From Larsenimonas salina (GTDB lineage Bacteria; Pseudomonadota; Gammaproteobacteria; Pseudomonadales; Halomonadaceae): 64,000 nt of DNA. Below are positions 35,984-45,124 of this stretch, one piece after another. Made by a program: the position numbers and the translations under genes. Below the pieces are notes generated by a model. It was not told the DNA's origin. It saw nothing but the letters and a program-made list of their open reading frames with translations, and ran no database searches. Every line of letters starts with the position of its first letter. Within the stretch, counting starts at the first letter, position 1. The stretch covers positions 682,001 to 746,000 of the forward strand of contig NZ_JAMLJJ010000001.1 in the NCBI RefSeq assembly GCF_023736155.1, written 5' to 3'.

Positions 35984-37105
35984 TTAATCGAAGTCGTTGT
36001 TGATACCAGTACCCTGGCGAGTGATGTTGGTGGTCGGCAGCAGCAGGCTGATGACCTTGTTCCAACGAGCCAACGGTGCGGCAGTCACATAGACAATGTC
36101 TTTCGGTTGCAGTTCAAACTCGGTACCAAGTACAAACGCCGCTGAGTTGGATACATCCAACTGGTAGACGGTGACGTCTTTATCCTGTTCGGAGGCTTCG
36201 GCATTGCGACGAATCACGAAGATACCGGAGGGTTGCGCCTGAAACTCATCAATACCACCAGACTGTGCAATTGCGTCAGTCAAGCTAAGGCTATACCCGC
36301 CCATCGGCAAGGCTTGAGGACGGTTTACTTCGCCCATCACGTAAACTTGCTGCCCACCAATATCTGGAATGTGAATCACGTCGCCATCGTGAAGGATTCC
36401 GTTAACGCCTGCGCGGCCATTTTGAAGAAGATCATATAGAGAGATTTCGCGCCGCTGCCCGTTGTGCGTGATCACAATGTGATGCCAATCTGCGGCATCA
36501 GTTACACCGCCCGCTTGCGTAATAGCATCCATAATGGTCAGCGGAATGTTAGTGATCGGCTGAGGACCAGGATTCTGAACACGCCCTGTGATGTAGGCTT
36601 TCTTGGCACGGTAGGAAGCCACATTCACGTTGACCTGAGGATCAGCCACGTAGTCCTGGAGTGCGGAGGTGATAATACCGCGGACCTGATTGACGGTCTT
36701 TCCTTCGACGCGAATACGACCTACATACGGATAGTAGATAGAGCCATCTTGCTGAACAACATAACCAGAGTCGCTTGAGCTACGCTCGGATCCAGCCGGA
36801 ATGGTCAGCTCAGGATGGTCATAAACGATAATATTAAGAATATCGCCACGACCGAGTTCATACTCATATTCATTTAGGCTATTTACATAATCGAGAGAAA
36901 CAGTCTTATCCTGCGCCTGCTCGCTTACCGCCTTACGCTGCATTTCTTGCTGGTTGATCAAGTCGAATGTAATCGCCTTGACTTCAACGTGATCGTCCAT
37001 CGAAGGACTCTCAGCGCTATAATCGATGTCTCCGCCTGGGGCCAGAACACACCCCCCCAGAAGAAGCGTTGAACTCAGCAGCACACAACCATAGATTTTT
37101 TTCAT
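35984..37105 (-). CDS. wza: Outer-membrane polysaccharide export lipoprotein (Wza-like)
   Basis: A 373-residue lipoprotein with a signal peptide and lipobox LLLGGC (Cys19). It forms the outer membrane channel for polysaccharide. The Poly_export domain begins ELGRGDILNIIVYDHPELTIPAG and YVVQQDGSIYYPYVGRIRVEGKT. Two or more SLBB domains follow (AYITGRVQNPGPQPITNIPLT and QVYVMGEVNRPQALPMG). I chose the ATG at 37105. The upstream frame would bury the signal peptide. First gene of the exopolysaccharide operon. Confidence 0.94.
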   Translation of the reverse strand: MKKIYGCVLLSSTLLLGGCVLAPGGDIDYSAESPSMDDHVEVKAITFDLINQQEMQRKAVSEQAQDKTVSLDYVNSLNEYEYELGRGDILNIIVYDHPELTIPAGSERSSSDSGYVVQQDGSIYYPYVGRIRVEGKTVNQVRGIITSALQDYVADPQVNVNVASYRAKKAYITGRVQNPGPQPITNIPLTIMDAITQAGGVTDAADWHHIVITHNGQRREISLYDLLQNGRAGVNGILHDGDVIHIPDIGGQQVYVMGEVNRPQALPMGGYSLSLTDAIAQSGGIDEFQAQPSGIFVIRRNAEASEQDKDVTVYQLDVSNSAAFVLGTEFELQPKDIVYVTAAPLARWNKVISLLLPTTNITRQGTGINNDFD

Positions 37106-37277
37106 AATACAGCTCTCTATCCTTTTAAAACCGCCAATTAGCTGATAATTGTCATGTTTTTTGTCCGACTTGCCAGCGTTTTGCACATACGCTCAAGCAG
37201 AAGATAAGACATAAGTTTGAGCAAACGATACCAGAAAGCGCTCTCTAGGCATATGCCGTTTTGCGCAAACGCCAGTC
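37106..37277 (-). promoter_or_regulatory. Presumed promoter region of the exopolysaccharide operon
   Basis: The 170 bp between the mvaT terminator and wza must hold the operon promoter if the terminator is efficient. A minus-strand TTGACT with a 17-bp spacer has only a poor -10 (GCATAT), so no promoter can be fixed. No ops/JUMPstart element (GGCGGTAG) was seen. An A+T-rich stretch just upstream of the ATG could be a silencing target. Confidence 0.3.
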
Positions 37278-37305
37278 AAAAAAAAGCGCCCCGGAGGACG
37301 CTTTT
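37278..37305 (-). terminator. Intrinsic terminator of mvaT
   Basis: On the minus strand AAAGCGTCC pairs with GGGCGCTTT around a four-base loop, followed by a run of T (eight Ts including the stem end). It lies directly after the mvaT stop. Confidence 0.85.
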
Positions 37306-37309
37306 GGGG

Positions 37310-37672
37310 TTATTCAACAAGCCAGGATTCGACCGTATCCGCTCCATACTGCTCTTTCCAGGCTTTAAGCGTTTTCTGGTTTCCACCTCGAGTTTCTACA
37401 ACTTCTCCGCTGTGCGGGTTTTTATACACCTTGAGCTTTCTCTTCTTGCGCTGATTCGTGGATTCGGTTTTTTCAGCTGATTGTCCCTTGGAGGGCTCCA
37501 GCAGCTCGATGACGTCACTTGATGTCTTACCGAACTCTTCCATGAGATTTTCTAATTTAGATTTAAACTCAAGCTCTTCCTTGAGGCGCTGATCCTGCTC
37601 GAGCGACTGCAATTCATCTTGCAATTTCTTAAGCAGCTGCTCTTTTTCCATGTATTGATTTAATAGCGACAT
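37310..37672 (-). CDS. mvaT: MvaT/MvaU-family H-NS-like xenogeneic silencer
   Basis: A 120-residue nucleoid protein. Residues 1-60 form a charged coiled-coil oligomerisation region starting SLLNQYMEKEQLLKKLQDEL. A basic linker (NQRKKRKLK) follows. The C-terminal DNA-binding domain KVYKNPHSGEVVETRGGNQKTLKAWKEQYGADTVESWL is the MvaT signature in two blocks. MvaT proteins bind AT-rich DNA and silence acquired genes, including polysaccharide loci in Pseudomonas. Here it lies directly upstream of an AT-rich exopolysaccharide operon. The start follows yrbL by 18 bp with GAGG upstream. Confidence 0.92.
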   Translation of the reverse strand: MSLLNQYMEKEQLLKKLQDELQSLEQDQRLKEELEFKSKLENLMEEFGKTSSDVIELLEPSKGQSAEKTESTNQRKKRKLKVYKNPHSGEVVETRGGNQKTLKAWKEQYGADTVESWLVE

Positions 37673-37690
37673 CGATTCAACCTCAATAAT

Positions 37691-38326
37691 TCAATTTAAT
37701 TTGGCAACAATATTATGAGATTGATTATCTGTAATCAAGCCAGCTCTTGAAAACTTGCCTAATAGTTTTCTTAGTCTTTTCTTTATGCGCCTTTGAGCAA
37801 ACCATTTCGAATAATTTGCAATCGGTAAAAAAGCTGGATTGGAAACACCATCGATCAAAAAAAGACGCATACAATTTTGGTCCTCAATGACGCAAACAAT
37901 GTTTCTATCATTTATATCTGATGGAATAATCCAGTTGGAATACAAAAAAACACATAGCTCGAGCAATGCATCCTGAAACCGATATAACTCCAATAGCTCT
38001 GGTTTAGACTCTCGATAGAATTTTAGTGTTTTAGCAGGCGCACCTTTATCCAGAATCAGATCAAATATAAGTCCTTCACCCCGCCCTCCAAGATAAATCG
38101 ACCCATAATATTTGGGAATGAAGTGCCAGTAAGGCACATTGCGCGCTTCCAAATAGGAGAAATAACGCTTTTCGCGTAAATTCTGCTCACTTCCCCGCTT
38201 GGGGTACCTCGGCAATTTCAAGCAGCGGGGCGTACTACATTCGAGCTGATAGACGACTCGGTCATTGCCTTGACCGATCGGCTCCTGATGCGCCAGCGTC
38301 TTCAAAATCTGTTGCTTGTCGTTCAC
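37691..38326 (-). CDS. YrbL-like protein (PhoP-regulatory-network family, kinase-like fold)
   Basis: A 211-residue protein of the YrbL family, which resembles a small protein kinase. GQGNDRVVYQLECSTPRCLKLP looks like a nucleotide-binding loop with the K of CLKLP, and a SDINDRNIVC stretch resembles a catalytic loop (D-x4-N), followed by LFLIDG in the DFG position. The starting codon is GTG at 38326. It is moderately AT-rich. Such genes are common near lipopolysaccharide and exopolysaccharide loci. A direct role in sugar phosphorylation or signalling is only a guess. Confidence 0.75.
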   Translation of the reverse strand: MNDKQQILKTLAHQEPIGQGNDRVVYQLECSTPRCLKLPRYPKRGSEQNLREKRYFSYLEARNVPYWHFIPKYYGSIYLGGRGEGLIFDLILDKGAPAKTLKFYRESKPELLELYRFQDALLELCVFLYSNWIIPSDINDRNIVCVIEDQNCMRLFLIDGVSNPAFLPIANYSKWFAQRRIKKRLRKLLGKFSRAGLITDNQSHNIVAKLN

Positions 38327-38415
38327 GCTACTCTATCCGTGATAAATCCTTGCCGATCACGGTCCAGACACCGACGCCCCTACTATGACACGTCACATCG
38401 AAACCGCCTTCCGAC

Positions 38416-39405
38416 CTAGCCACCGGTCATATTCATAAAACGCACGACCTGAACATCCCCGTCCGTTCTGAAGTGGTGCTTTTCTGGTTTCAAGCCCATG
38501 GCATCAATAATCACCTGCTTAAGCTTCTCAAGATCGCCAGGATACGTTCTGATTGTTTCCTTTAGATCGACCGAATGCTCATTTCCTAAACACAAAAGAA
38601 GTCGACCTTCTACGGTTACGCGCACGCGATTGCAATCGGCACAGAAATTATGGGAATGCGGTGAGATAAACCCGACCTTCTGATTACGGTCGATCAACTG
38701 GTAATAGCGTGATGGCCCAAGCGTAGATTCTGCCAGCGGGACCATGGCGTATTTCTGACGTATACGTGCATAGACATCATCATTGGACATGAAGGTCTCC
38801 TCCCGACCGTGGTCGGACACCTCACCAAGCGGCATCTCCTCGATGAATGAAATATCCACGCCTTCCTGATAGGCAAACTCGACGAGATCGAGAATTTCGT
38901 CGTCGTTACGATTTTTAAGAATCACGGCATTGAGCTTGATGCGCTCAAAACCCGCGGACTTGGCCGCTCGAATACCTTGTATAACCCGGTCCAGCCGCCC
39001 CGTACGTGTAAGCGCCTTGAAACGTTCCGGGTCGAGAGAATCAAGGCTGATATTGAGTCGACGAAGCCCCCCATCGAACAAGCGCTTGGCGTATTTATCG
39101 AGCTGTGCGCCATTGGTTGTCATGGCAAAATCCTTGATGCCTGAAAGCGCACCAATTTTATCAACGAGGTCATCTACCCCACGTCGCACCAAGGGTTCAC
39201 CGCCCGTCAAGCGCACCTTTTCGACGCCAAGGGACTCAAATGCCTCGGCAACAAATGCCAGTTCATCGATCGAAAGCACCTGATTTCGAGGCAGGAACTC
39301 CATGTCCTCGCTCATGCAGTAGACGCATCGAAAATCGCATCGATCCGTAATCGAGATACGTACATATTTGATTCGACGTTGAAAGTTATCGACCAAAGCC
39401 GTCAT
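38416..39405 (-). CDS. moaA: GTP 3',8-cyclase MoaA
   Basis: A radical SAM enzyme of 329 residues that converts GTP to 3',8-cyclo-GTP in the first step of molybdenum cofactor synthesis. It has the N-terminal cluster motif [11 protein letters not shown], the SAM-binding [13 protein letters not shown], the C-terminal cluster cysteines in [22 protein letters not shown], and the C-terminal diglycine of NMTGG needed for activity. The ATG at 39405 overlaps the moaE stop as ATGA. Last gene of the Moco operon. Confidence 0.96.
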   Translation of the reverse strand: MTALVDNFQRRIKYVRISITDRCDFRCVYCMSEDMEFLPRNQVLSIDELAFVAEAFESLGVEKVRLTGGEPLVRRGVDDLVDKIGALSGIKDFAMTTNGAQLDKYAKRLFDGGLRRLNISLDSLDPERFKALTRTGRLDRVIQGIRAAKSAGFERIKLNAVILKNRNDDEILDLVEFAYQEGVDISFIEEMPLGEVSDHGREETFMSNDDVYARIRQKYAMVPLAESTLGPSRYYQLIDRNQKVGFISPHSHNFCADCNRVRVTVEGRLLLCLGNEHSVDLKETIRTYPGDLEKLKQVIIDAMGLKPEKHHFRTDGDVQVVRFMNMTGG

Positions 39406-39854
39406 TCGTTTCTCCAACGATCCTTGGCGTGTTGATCGCTTTCGCGTTCACGCACCCAATAGGAACCGTGGCTGGTGTGTTCCTGCTTCCAGAAGGGAGC
39501 ATCGGTCTTGAGTATGTCCATGAGATAGGCACATGCTTCAAACGCAGACTGACGATGGCGGGCCCCCACGATCACCAATACGATGTCTTCTCCGAGAGAA
39601 AGGCGTCCGACTCGGTGAACAATGCGCGCCTGATCGATGTCCCAGCGTGCCTTCGCGTCCTTTAAAAGATCATCCAGAACTCGCTCGGTCATGGCCGGGT
39701 AATGCTCGAGTGTGAGGGCCTCGACCGAGGCATCAATCATGTCCCGGACCCGACCGACAAACATGACTACACCGCCCATCTCTCGATTATTTTCGGTAAA
39801 TTCAAGGTACTCGGCGTTGACATCAAAGGCGTCTGGCTGGATGCGAACGGTCAT
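39402..39854 (-). CDS. moaE: Molybdopterin synthase catalytic subunit MoaE
   Basis: A 150-residue Moa[65 protein letters not shown] and the lysine in FWKQEHT are family hallmarks. The thiocarboxylated C-terminus of MoaD inserts into its active site. Here that MoaD is the C-terminal domain of the fusion protein encoded 1 bp upstream. The ATG at 39854 excludes residues overlapping the fusion gene. Confidence 0.95.
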   Translation of the reverse strand: MTVRIQPDAFDVNAEYLEFTENNREMGGVVMFVGRVRDMIDASVEALTLEHYPAMTERVLDDLLKDAKARWDIDQARIVHRVGRLSLGEDIVLVIVGARHRQSAFEACAYLMDILKTDAPFWKQEHTSHGSYWVRERESDQHAKDRWRNE

Positions 39855-39855
39855 A

Positions 39856-41220
39856 TCACCCCCCCGTGACTGGCGGGAAAAATGCAACTTCATCATTTTG
39901 AGCCAACACATCGTCCATACGCGCCATTCTTTGATTGACGGCGACCATCAAACGCGAAGCCCCAACGGAAGATAAGTCGATACCATGTTGACGCTCGAGA
40001 TACATTAACAAGGCAGCCGGTGTCGTATCCGCCAGCGCATCAAGATCAAGCCGCATTTCTTTATGACCTGCAAGCTCGCCAATTTCGCCAAAAAAACGCA
40101 CCAATAACGCAGAGGATTGTGATGAGGTCGCATCACCCTCATTCTCCTGTGACACCTGCTCGACATCGTTTTGAATCAACGACCAGTCGCCACTTTTACC
40201 ACCTTGTTTTGCCCGTACTCGGGTGTAGTCGATACTCATGCGCTTATCGACGGCCTTGCACATGTCGTAAAGCGTCAGACTCGCTACGCTTGCAGCCGTC
40301 AACGCCTCCATTTCAACGCCTGTCTTGCCATCGGTTTTGCAGGTCGCCAGCACGTGTACGCCACCGCGGTCCTTATCCGGCGTACATTCAATGCTCACTT
40401 GCGTCAGCGACAGCGGATGACAAAGCGGGATCAGTTCCGATGTGCGCTTGGCAGCTTGAATCCCCGCAATGCGCGCGCTTGCCAGAACGTCCCCTTTGGG
40501 CAGGCGCTCATCAAGCAGTAACTCCAGCGTTTCCGGCGCCATGGATAAAAAGCTTTCGGCTTCTGCAGTGCGTTTGGTAATGGCCTTATCGGCGATATCG
40601 ACCATGTGCGCGTCACCGCGCTCATTAAGATGCGTGAGAGACATTTGGTGCCCATCAAATCCATTGTGAGTTGCAGACCGTCTCGAGTACAACCAGCGAA
40701 CGACCCATTCGAACGTCTGTTCGTGAGTGTCGAGCACTGCCATATTCGGCGAAAAGGGTATATTTTGTTTGGAAAGGTCCGGGCTGAATACCGCCTCGAT
40801 ATTCGGATCATTCATGACCTTGATCGCATCCGAATCATCAACCGCTTTACGAGCTACCCAAAGCTTGGGCACTGGGTGTGATTTAAAACCTTCAAGCAGC
40901 AATAGATCGGGTGACAAGGTCTCAGCGTAGCGGATCACATCGTCCAACGCAGGCTCACCCGATGTTTCCTGAACCAGCGAAAAGCCATTTTGCCCCGATA
41001 TGATCGAGGCCACGGCCCCGGCGCGCCGATAGCGCTCGCTGTCTGATCCCGGCTTATCCAGCGTAAGAGCGTGATGACTGTGTTTGAACACACACACACT
41101 GACCCCAAGCGCGGACAACCTCTGCACCAAATGTTCAAGCAAAGTCGTCTTGCCTTGGCCGCTGTAACCTGAAACCGCCAACACTGGCAAGGCCGTTCTC
41201 ATCAAGACGGATGCAATCAT
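39856..41220 (-). CDS. MobB-MoaC-MoaD triple fusion protein
   Basis: A single uninterrupted 454-codon frame joins three Moco proteins. Residues 11-180 are MobB (P-loop GYSGQGKTT at 18-26, [21 protein letters not shown] split by the family's KHxHH motif, LLLLEGFK). Residues 193-346 are MoaC, cyclic pyranopterin monophosphate synthase (LIPLCHPL at 263-270, [20 protein letters not shown] across 300-319, [15 protein letters not shown]). Residues 371-454 are MoaD, ending in the free diglycine VTGG required for adenylation and thiocarboxylation. About 25 polar residues link MoaC and MoaD. The first ATG is very close to its AGGA, so a start at 41202 is possible. Confidence 0.92.
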   Translation of the reverse strand: MIASVLMRTALPVLAVSGYSGQGKTTLLEHLVQRLSALGVSVCVFKHSHHALTLDKPGSDSERYRRAGAVASIISGQNGFSLVQETSGEPALDDVIRYAETLSPDLLLLEGFKSHPVPKLWVARKAVDDSDAIKVMNDPNIEAVFSPDLSKQNIPFSPNMAVLDTHEQTFEWVVRWLYSRRSATHNGFDGHQMSLTHLNERGDAHMVDIADKAITKRTAEAESFLSMAPETLELLLDERLPKGDVLASARIAGIQAAKRTSELIPLCHPLSLTQVSIECTPDKDRGGVHVLATCKTDGKTGVEMEALTAASVASLTLYDMCKAVDKRMSIDYTRVRAKQGGKSGDWSLIQNDVEQVSQENEGDATSSQSSALLVRFFGEIGELAGHKEMRLDLDALADTTPAALLMYLERQHGIDLSSVGASRLMVAVNQRMARMDDVLAQNDEVAFFPPVTGG

Positions 41221-41264
41221 ATCCTACCCATTTTTTAGCACACGCATGACAAGCCTGCTAACGT

Positions 41265-41870
41265 TCAATGCGTCTTTTTAAGCTCCGTAGACATGATCCG
41301 CTCCACCAGCGCCTTATCTTCTGGCGTATTCACATTCTGAAAGCATTCGGCCCGTGAAAACACCATACGCTCCGCGTCATGGCACTCATACCAGGGTAGA
41401 ATCTTGCGCTCACCCTTGAGAAGGTATGATTCAAGATCTTGCGCCAGAGACGTTTTCACGACCGCAACCACAGGATGCGCTCGTTGCTCATCAGCGGCAT
41501 ACACTATATCCATTGCCCCCCTACGGGCTCGATCAACCAACGCTTCAAAAACACTCGGCGCAATGGCAGGCACATCGCAGGGCGCGATCATCAGCCACGC
41601 GGCATTGGATGCGCAAAGGGCTGCGTGAATACCGCCTAACGGTCCGATAAATCCGGGAACACGATCTGCTATGACATGCCACCCGAATGCCGCGTACTCA
41701 TCAACCGATCGATTGGCGCTAACATAAAGCGTCTCGACCTGAGTCGTCATCGCGTTCGCGACATGCATGACCATCGGAGCGCCATTGACCAACTGCAACC
41801 CCTTATCGACGCCACCCATTCGGGTGCCTTGACCGCCAGCAAGAATCAACCCGTCCACCGATTCATTCAT
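41265..41870 (-). CDS. mobA: Molybdenum cofactor guanylyltransferase MobA
   Basis: A 201-residue nucleotidyltransferase that attaches GMP to molybdopterin to form the bis-MGD precursor. The N-terminal GTP-binding loop LILAGGQGTRMGGVDKGLQ, the DRVPGFIGPLGGIHAAL stretch and IAPCDVPAIAPSVF are diagnostic. MoCD-containing enzymes such as nitrate reductase or formate dehydrogenase are expected elsewhere. First gene of the Moco operon, 44 bp before the fusion gene, and divergent from the XRE-cupin regulator. Confidence 0.94.
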   Translation of the reverse strand: MNESVDGLILAGGQGTRMGGVDKGLQLVNGAPMVMHVANAMTTQVETLYVSANRSVDEYAAFGWHVIADRVPGFIGPLGGIHAALCASNAAWLMIAPCDVPAIAPSVFEALVDRARRGAMDIVYAADEQRAHPVVAVVKTSLAQDLESYLLKGERKILPWYECHDAERMVFSRAECFQNVNTPEDKALVERIMSTELKKTH

Positions 41871-41973
41871 GAGTATCGTATCGCTCTATTGCACCGCATT
41901 GCGTAAAATCAAAACGTTATCCCAGCTGTTGCCATAAGAAAAGACGCCGGACAGGTGTCGATAGGACCAAGTC

Positions 41974-42573
41974 ATGACCGATATCCAAACAACGCATAAC
42001 GTGGGCCAAAGACTCAAAGACCTCCGACAGCAGCACCAACTGTCTCAGCGAGAGCTTGCAAAGCGCGCCGGCGTCACCAATAGCACGGTGTCCCTGATCG
42101 AACTCAATACGGTCAGCCCGTCTGTCAGCTCACTTCGAAAGATTCTGAACGCCATTCCAGTATCGCTCAGCGAGTTTTTCGCCGAAGAAGCCACTAGTCA
42201 GACCAAGTTTTTCTACAGGGCAGATGAACTGGTTGAGCTTGGAGACGGCCACCTGTCATTTCGAATGATAGGCAATCACGGCAAGCACCGCGCAATGACC
42301 ATATTGCATGAACGCTACCCAAGCGAGGCCGATACGGGCGCAGATATGCTGAGTCACGACGGTGAAGAAGGTGGCATCATCGTCGAAGGAGAAATCGAAT
42401 TGACGGTCGACGGTGAAACACAGGTACTGAAAGCAGGCGATGGGTATTACTTTGATTCCAGCCTGCCCCATCGATTTCGGAACGTGGGCGACGCACCCTG
42501 TGTCATCGTAAGCGCCAATACGCCTCCCACGTTCTCAGAGGGCCAGTTCAGAAGTGATAAGGCTCACTCCTGA
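41974..42573 (+). CDS. XRE-family regulator with cupin sensor domain (PuuR-like)
   Basis: A 199-residue regulator. Residues 10-66 are a helix-turn-helix (RLKDLRQQHQLSQRELAKRA and SNSTVSLIE-type recognition helix NSTVSLIELN). Residues 115-190 form a cupin barrel (GGIIVEGEIELTVDGETQVL and GDGYYFDSSLPHRFRNVG). The architecture resembles PuuR, the putrescine-utilisation repressor, and relatives that sense polyamines or amino acids. No catabolic partner genes lie next to it, so the regulon cannot be named. AGGA is 7 bp before the ATG. Confidence 0.88.
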   Translation: MTDIQTTHNVGQRLKDLRQQHQLSQRELAKRAGVTNSTVSLIELNTVSPSVSSLRKILNAIPVSLSEFFAEEATSQTKFFYRADELVELGDGHLSFRMIGNHGKHRAMTILHERYPSEADTGADMLSHDGEEGGIIVEGEIELTVDGETQVLKAGDGYYFDSSLPHRFRNVGDAPCVIVSANTPPTFSEGQFRSDKAHS

Positions 42574-42581
42574 CCGGGTAC

Positions 42582-43211
42582 TCAGCGCGTACCGAAAATC
42601 TTGTCTCCGGCGTCGCCCAGGCCGGGGACGATGTAGCCTGACTCATCAAGGCACTCATCAACGGAGGCCGTATAGATCTCGACATCGGGATGCGCCTGCT
42701 CGACCTTTTCAATGCCTTCTGGCGCGGCAACCAGCACGATCACCTTGACCTGAGAGCATCCTTTTGCCTTCAGCATATCGATAGTGGCCACCATCGAACC
42801 GCCTGTTGCAAGCATTGGGTCAATCACGATGGCCAGACGCTCATCCAGGTCGCTGACGAACTTCTCGAAATACGGCACCGGTTCAAGGGTTTCTTCGTTG
42901 CGGTATAGCCCAACCACGCTGATACGCGCGCTCGGCAGAAGCGCCATGACACCGTCCATCATGCCAAGACCCGCACGCAGAATCGGAACAATCGTTACCT
43001 TCTTGCCCTTGATGTGCTCGACTTCGATCTTCTCGCCGTTCCAGCCATCAACATACGTCTTTTCGACCTCAAACCCCTTGGTCGCCTCGTACGTCAGCAG
43101 CTCAGCCACCTCAGAAGCAAGCTCCCGGAAGTTTTTCGTGCTGACACGAGCGGTGCGCATCAAGCCGATCTTGTGTTTGATCAGCGGGTGGTCAATTTCA
43201 TGCACACTCAT
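42582..43211 (-). CDS. upp: Uracil phosphoribosyltransferase
   Basis: A 209-residue enzyme converting uracil and PRPP to UMP in pyrimidine salvage. It shows [12 protein letters not shown] at the start, [30 protein letters not shown] (PRPP-binding) and the C-terminal uracil-recognition region [17 protein letters not shown]. The length equals that of the E. coli enzyme (208). It is convergent with the XRE-cupin gene with 8 bp between the stops. Confidence 0.97.
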   Translation of the reverse strand: MSVHEIDHPLIKHKIGLMRTARVSTKNFRELASEVAELLTYEATKGFEVEKTYVDGWNGEKIEVEHIKGKKVTIVPILRAGLGMMDGVMALLPSARISVVGLYRNEETLEPVPYFEKFVSDLDERLAIVIDPMLATGGSMVATIDMLKAKGCSQVKVIVLVAAPEGIEKVEQAHPDVEIYTASVDECLDESGYIVPGLGDAGDKIFGTR

Positions 43212-43276
43212 GCAATCATCCTTTTCTAAAATCGTTCGGTTTTAACTGTTCTCGTCGCCACAAATGGGCTGTGCGA

Positions 43277-43969
43277 TCACTCGCTGACGCGTGCTGGCAA
43301 GCGCCAATCGATCGGCTCGAGACCGTGCTCGAGGAGAAACTGATTCGTTTGGGAAAAATGACGGCACCCCAGAAAACCGCGGTGCGCAGACAGCGGCGAC
43401 GGGTGCGGGGCGTGAAGCACCAGATGCTTCTTGCGATCAACAAACGCGGCCTTCTTCTGGGCATAACTTCCCCAGAGCAAAAACACGACATGATCACAGG
43501 ATCGATTGATCGCCTCGGTGGCCCGGTCGGTGAACTGCTCCCACCCCTGTCCACGGTGAGATGCGGCCTGGCTCTGCTCAACCGTCAACACGCTGTTCAA
43601 CAACAACACACCCTGTTCGGCCCAGGATTTGAGATAGCCGTGGTTGACCGGCTCGAAGTCGACCGTATCCGCGGCCAGCTCCTTGTAGATATTCACAAGA
43701 GACGGGGGCGTCTTGACATCCGGTCGCACCGAAAAGCACAGGCCATGCGCCTGTCCGGGACCATGATAGGGGTCCTGACCAAGGATAACGACCTTGACTC
43801 GATCCAATGGCGTAAGCTCAAAGGCCTTGAACCAGTTCGATGAGTGCGGATAGATCACCTTGTGCGCGGCTTTTTCATTGGCCAGAAATGCGCGCAACGC
43901 CTGCATGTAAGGCGTCTCGAATTCCTGACCGATCTCATTGGCCCAGCTTTCGGGAAGCGGCGTCGTCAT
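43277..43969 (-). CDS. ung: Uracil-DNA glycosylase
   Basis: A family 1 uracil-DNA glycosylase of 230 residues. The catalytic water-activating motif [22 protein letters not shown], split over residues 60-81, the uracil-binding [10 protein letters not shown] and the DNA-intercalating [11 protein letters not shown] are intact. It is ATGA-coupled to gpt, an arrangement combining nucleobase salvage with uracil repair. Confidence 0.97.
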   Translation of the reverse strand: MTTPLPESWANEIGQEFETPYMQALRAFLANEKAAHKVIYPHSSNWFKAFELTPLDRVKVVILGQDPYHGPGQAHGLCFSVRPDVKTPPSLVNIYKELAADTVDFEPVNHGYLKSWAEQGVLLLNSVLTVEQSQAASHRGQGWEQFTDRATEAINRSCDHVVFLLWGSYAQKKAAFVDRKKHLVLHAPHPSPLSAHRGFLGCRHFSQTNQFLLEHGLEPIDWRLPARVSE

Positions 43970-44466
43970 GACGATTCGGAGCTGCCGCGCTGAGCGGCAA
44001 GCGGCTCAATGTAGGACAGCGCCATATCCCAGGGAAACTGAATCCAGGTCGCCTGCTCGACATCGACCACACTTAAATCCACCAACGCCTTGCCCTCGGG
44101 CTTGGCATACACAGTGGTAAACAAGGCATTGGGGAGCATGTCGCGAACGGCGCGTGCCGTATTGCCAGTATCAACCAGATCGTCGATCAGGAGCCAGCCC
44201 TGACCGTCGTGATCGACGCCCTTGAGCACGTCCAGACCGCCCTGATCCATGTGATCATAGCTTTTGATGCATACGGTATCGATCAACCGAATGTTCAGCT
44301 CCCGGGCCACCAGCGCAGCTGGAATCAACCCACCGCGCGTAATGGCAACAATCCCTTTGAACGGCTCTTCATGCGTTTCGAGCAACCGATGGCACAGAGT
44401 ACGAACATCGCGGTGCAAACGATCCCATGAAATCGTCAGGTGAGCTTGATAACGTGCTTCACTCAT
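43966..44466 (-). CDS. gpt: Xanthine-guanine phosphoribosyltransferase
   Basis: A 166-residue purine salvage enzyme close to E. coli Gpt. [46 protein letters not shown] and the PRPP loop [19 protein letters not shown] are matched, and the C-terminal [10 protein letters not shown] is typical. I prefer the ATG at 44466; another in-frame start is at 44475. It lies 26 bp after apt and overlaps ung by 4 bp. Confidence 0.95.
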   Translation of the reverse strand: MSEARYQAHLTISWDRLHRDVRTLCHRLLETHEEPFKGIVAITRGGLIPAALVARELNIRLIDTVCIKSYDHMDQGGLDVLKGVDHDGQGWLLIDDLVDTGNTARAVRDMLPNALFTTVYAKPEGKALVDLSVVDVEQATWIQFPWDMALSYIEPLAAQRGSSESS

Positions 44467-44492
44467 TACATTCAACCTTGGCGATAACGCCC

Positions 44493-45038
44493 TTACTCGT
44501 TTTCCAGAAAGCTACATACCGCAAAGACATTGTGACCCGACTGACGGATTTTTTCTGAGCCACCCAGCTCAGGAAGGTCCACAATGGTCGCGGTTTCAAC
44601 GACATGGCCACCGCTTCGCTGAATGAGCTTGGCGGCCGCAAGCATAGTGCCCCCCGTCGCGATCAAGTCATCCATCACAACGATCCGATCCCCTTTTTGG
44701 AATGCATCGGAGTGGAGTTCAACCGATGACTCGCCGTATTCCAAGGAATACGTTTCGCTGATGGTCTTGAACGGGAGCTTGCCCTTCTTTCGCACCGGCA
44801 CGAAACTGCAGCCCAACTCATAGGCCAGCGGTGCACCGATAATGAACCCGCGAGCATCGATCGCGGCAACGGCATCGACCTCAAGTTCTTGGTAGCGATG
44901 AACGAAACTGTCGATCAGTTTTCGAAACGCCGCACTGTTTTGCAAAAGCGGGGTTATGTCGCGGAAATTGACGCCGGCCTGCGGCCAGTCAGGTACCGTA
45001 CGAATGACCGACTTGATGTAATCGCCGTAGATGCTCAT
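44493..45038 (-). CDS. apt: Adenine phosphoribosyltransferase
   Basis: A 181-residue enzyme converting adenine to AMP. It has the N-terminal [32 protein letters not shown]-type [30 protein letters not shown] and the PRPP loop [20 protein letters not shown]. The ATG at 45038 matches family length. An in-frame TTG at 45071 would add eleven residues and sits just before AAAGGA. It heads an apt-gpt-ung operon. Confidence 0.96.
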   Translation of the reverse strand: MSIYGDYIKSVIRTVPDWPQAGVNFRDITPLLQNSAAFRKLIDSFVHRYQELEVDAVAAIDARGFIIGAPLAYELGCSFVPVRKKGKLPFKTISETYSLEYGESSVELHSDAFQKGDRIVVMDDLIATGGTMLAAAKLIQRSGGHVVETATIVDLPELGGSEKIRQSGHNVFAVCSFLENE

Positions 45039-45124
45039 GGCTTGGGCGCTGTCCTTTGTTGAATCACGCAAAACACAAAACCGCGCATCTTAGCGAAAGC
45101 GCGGCAGTGAATCGAGTCAATTTA

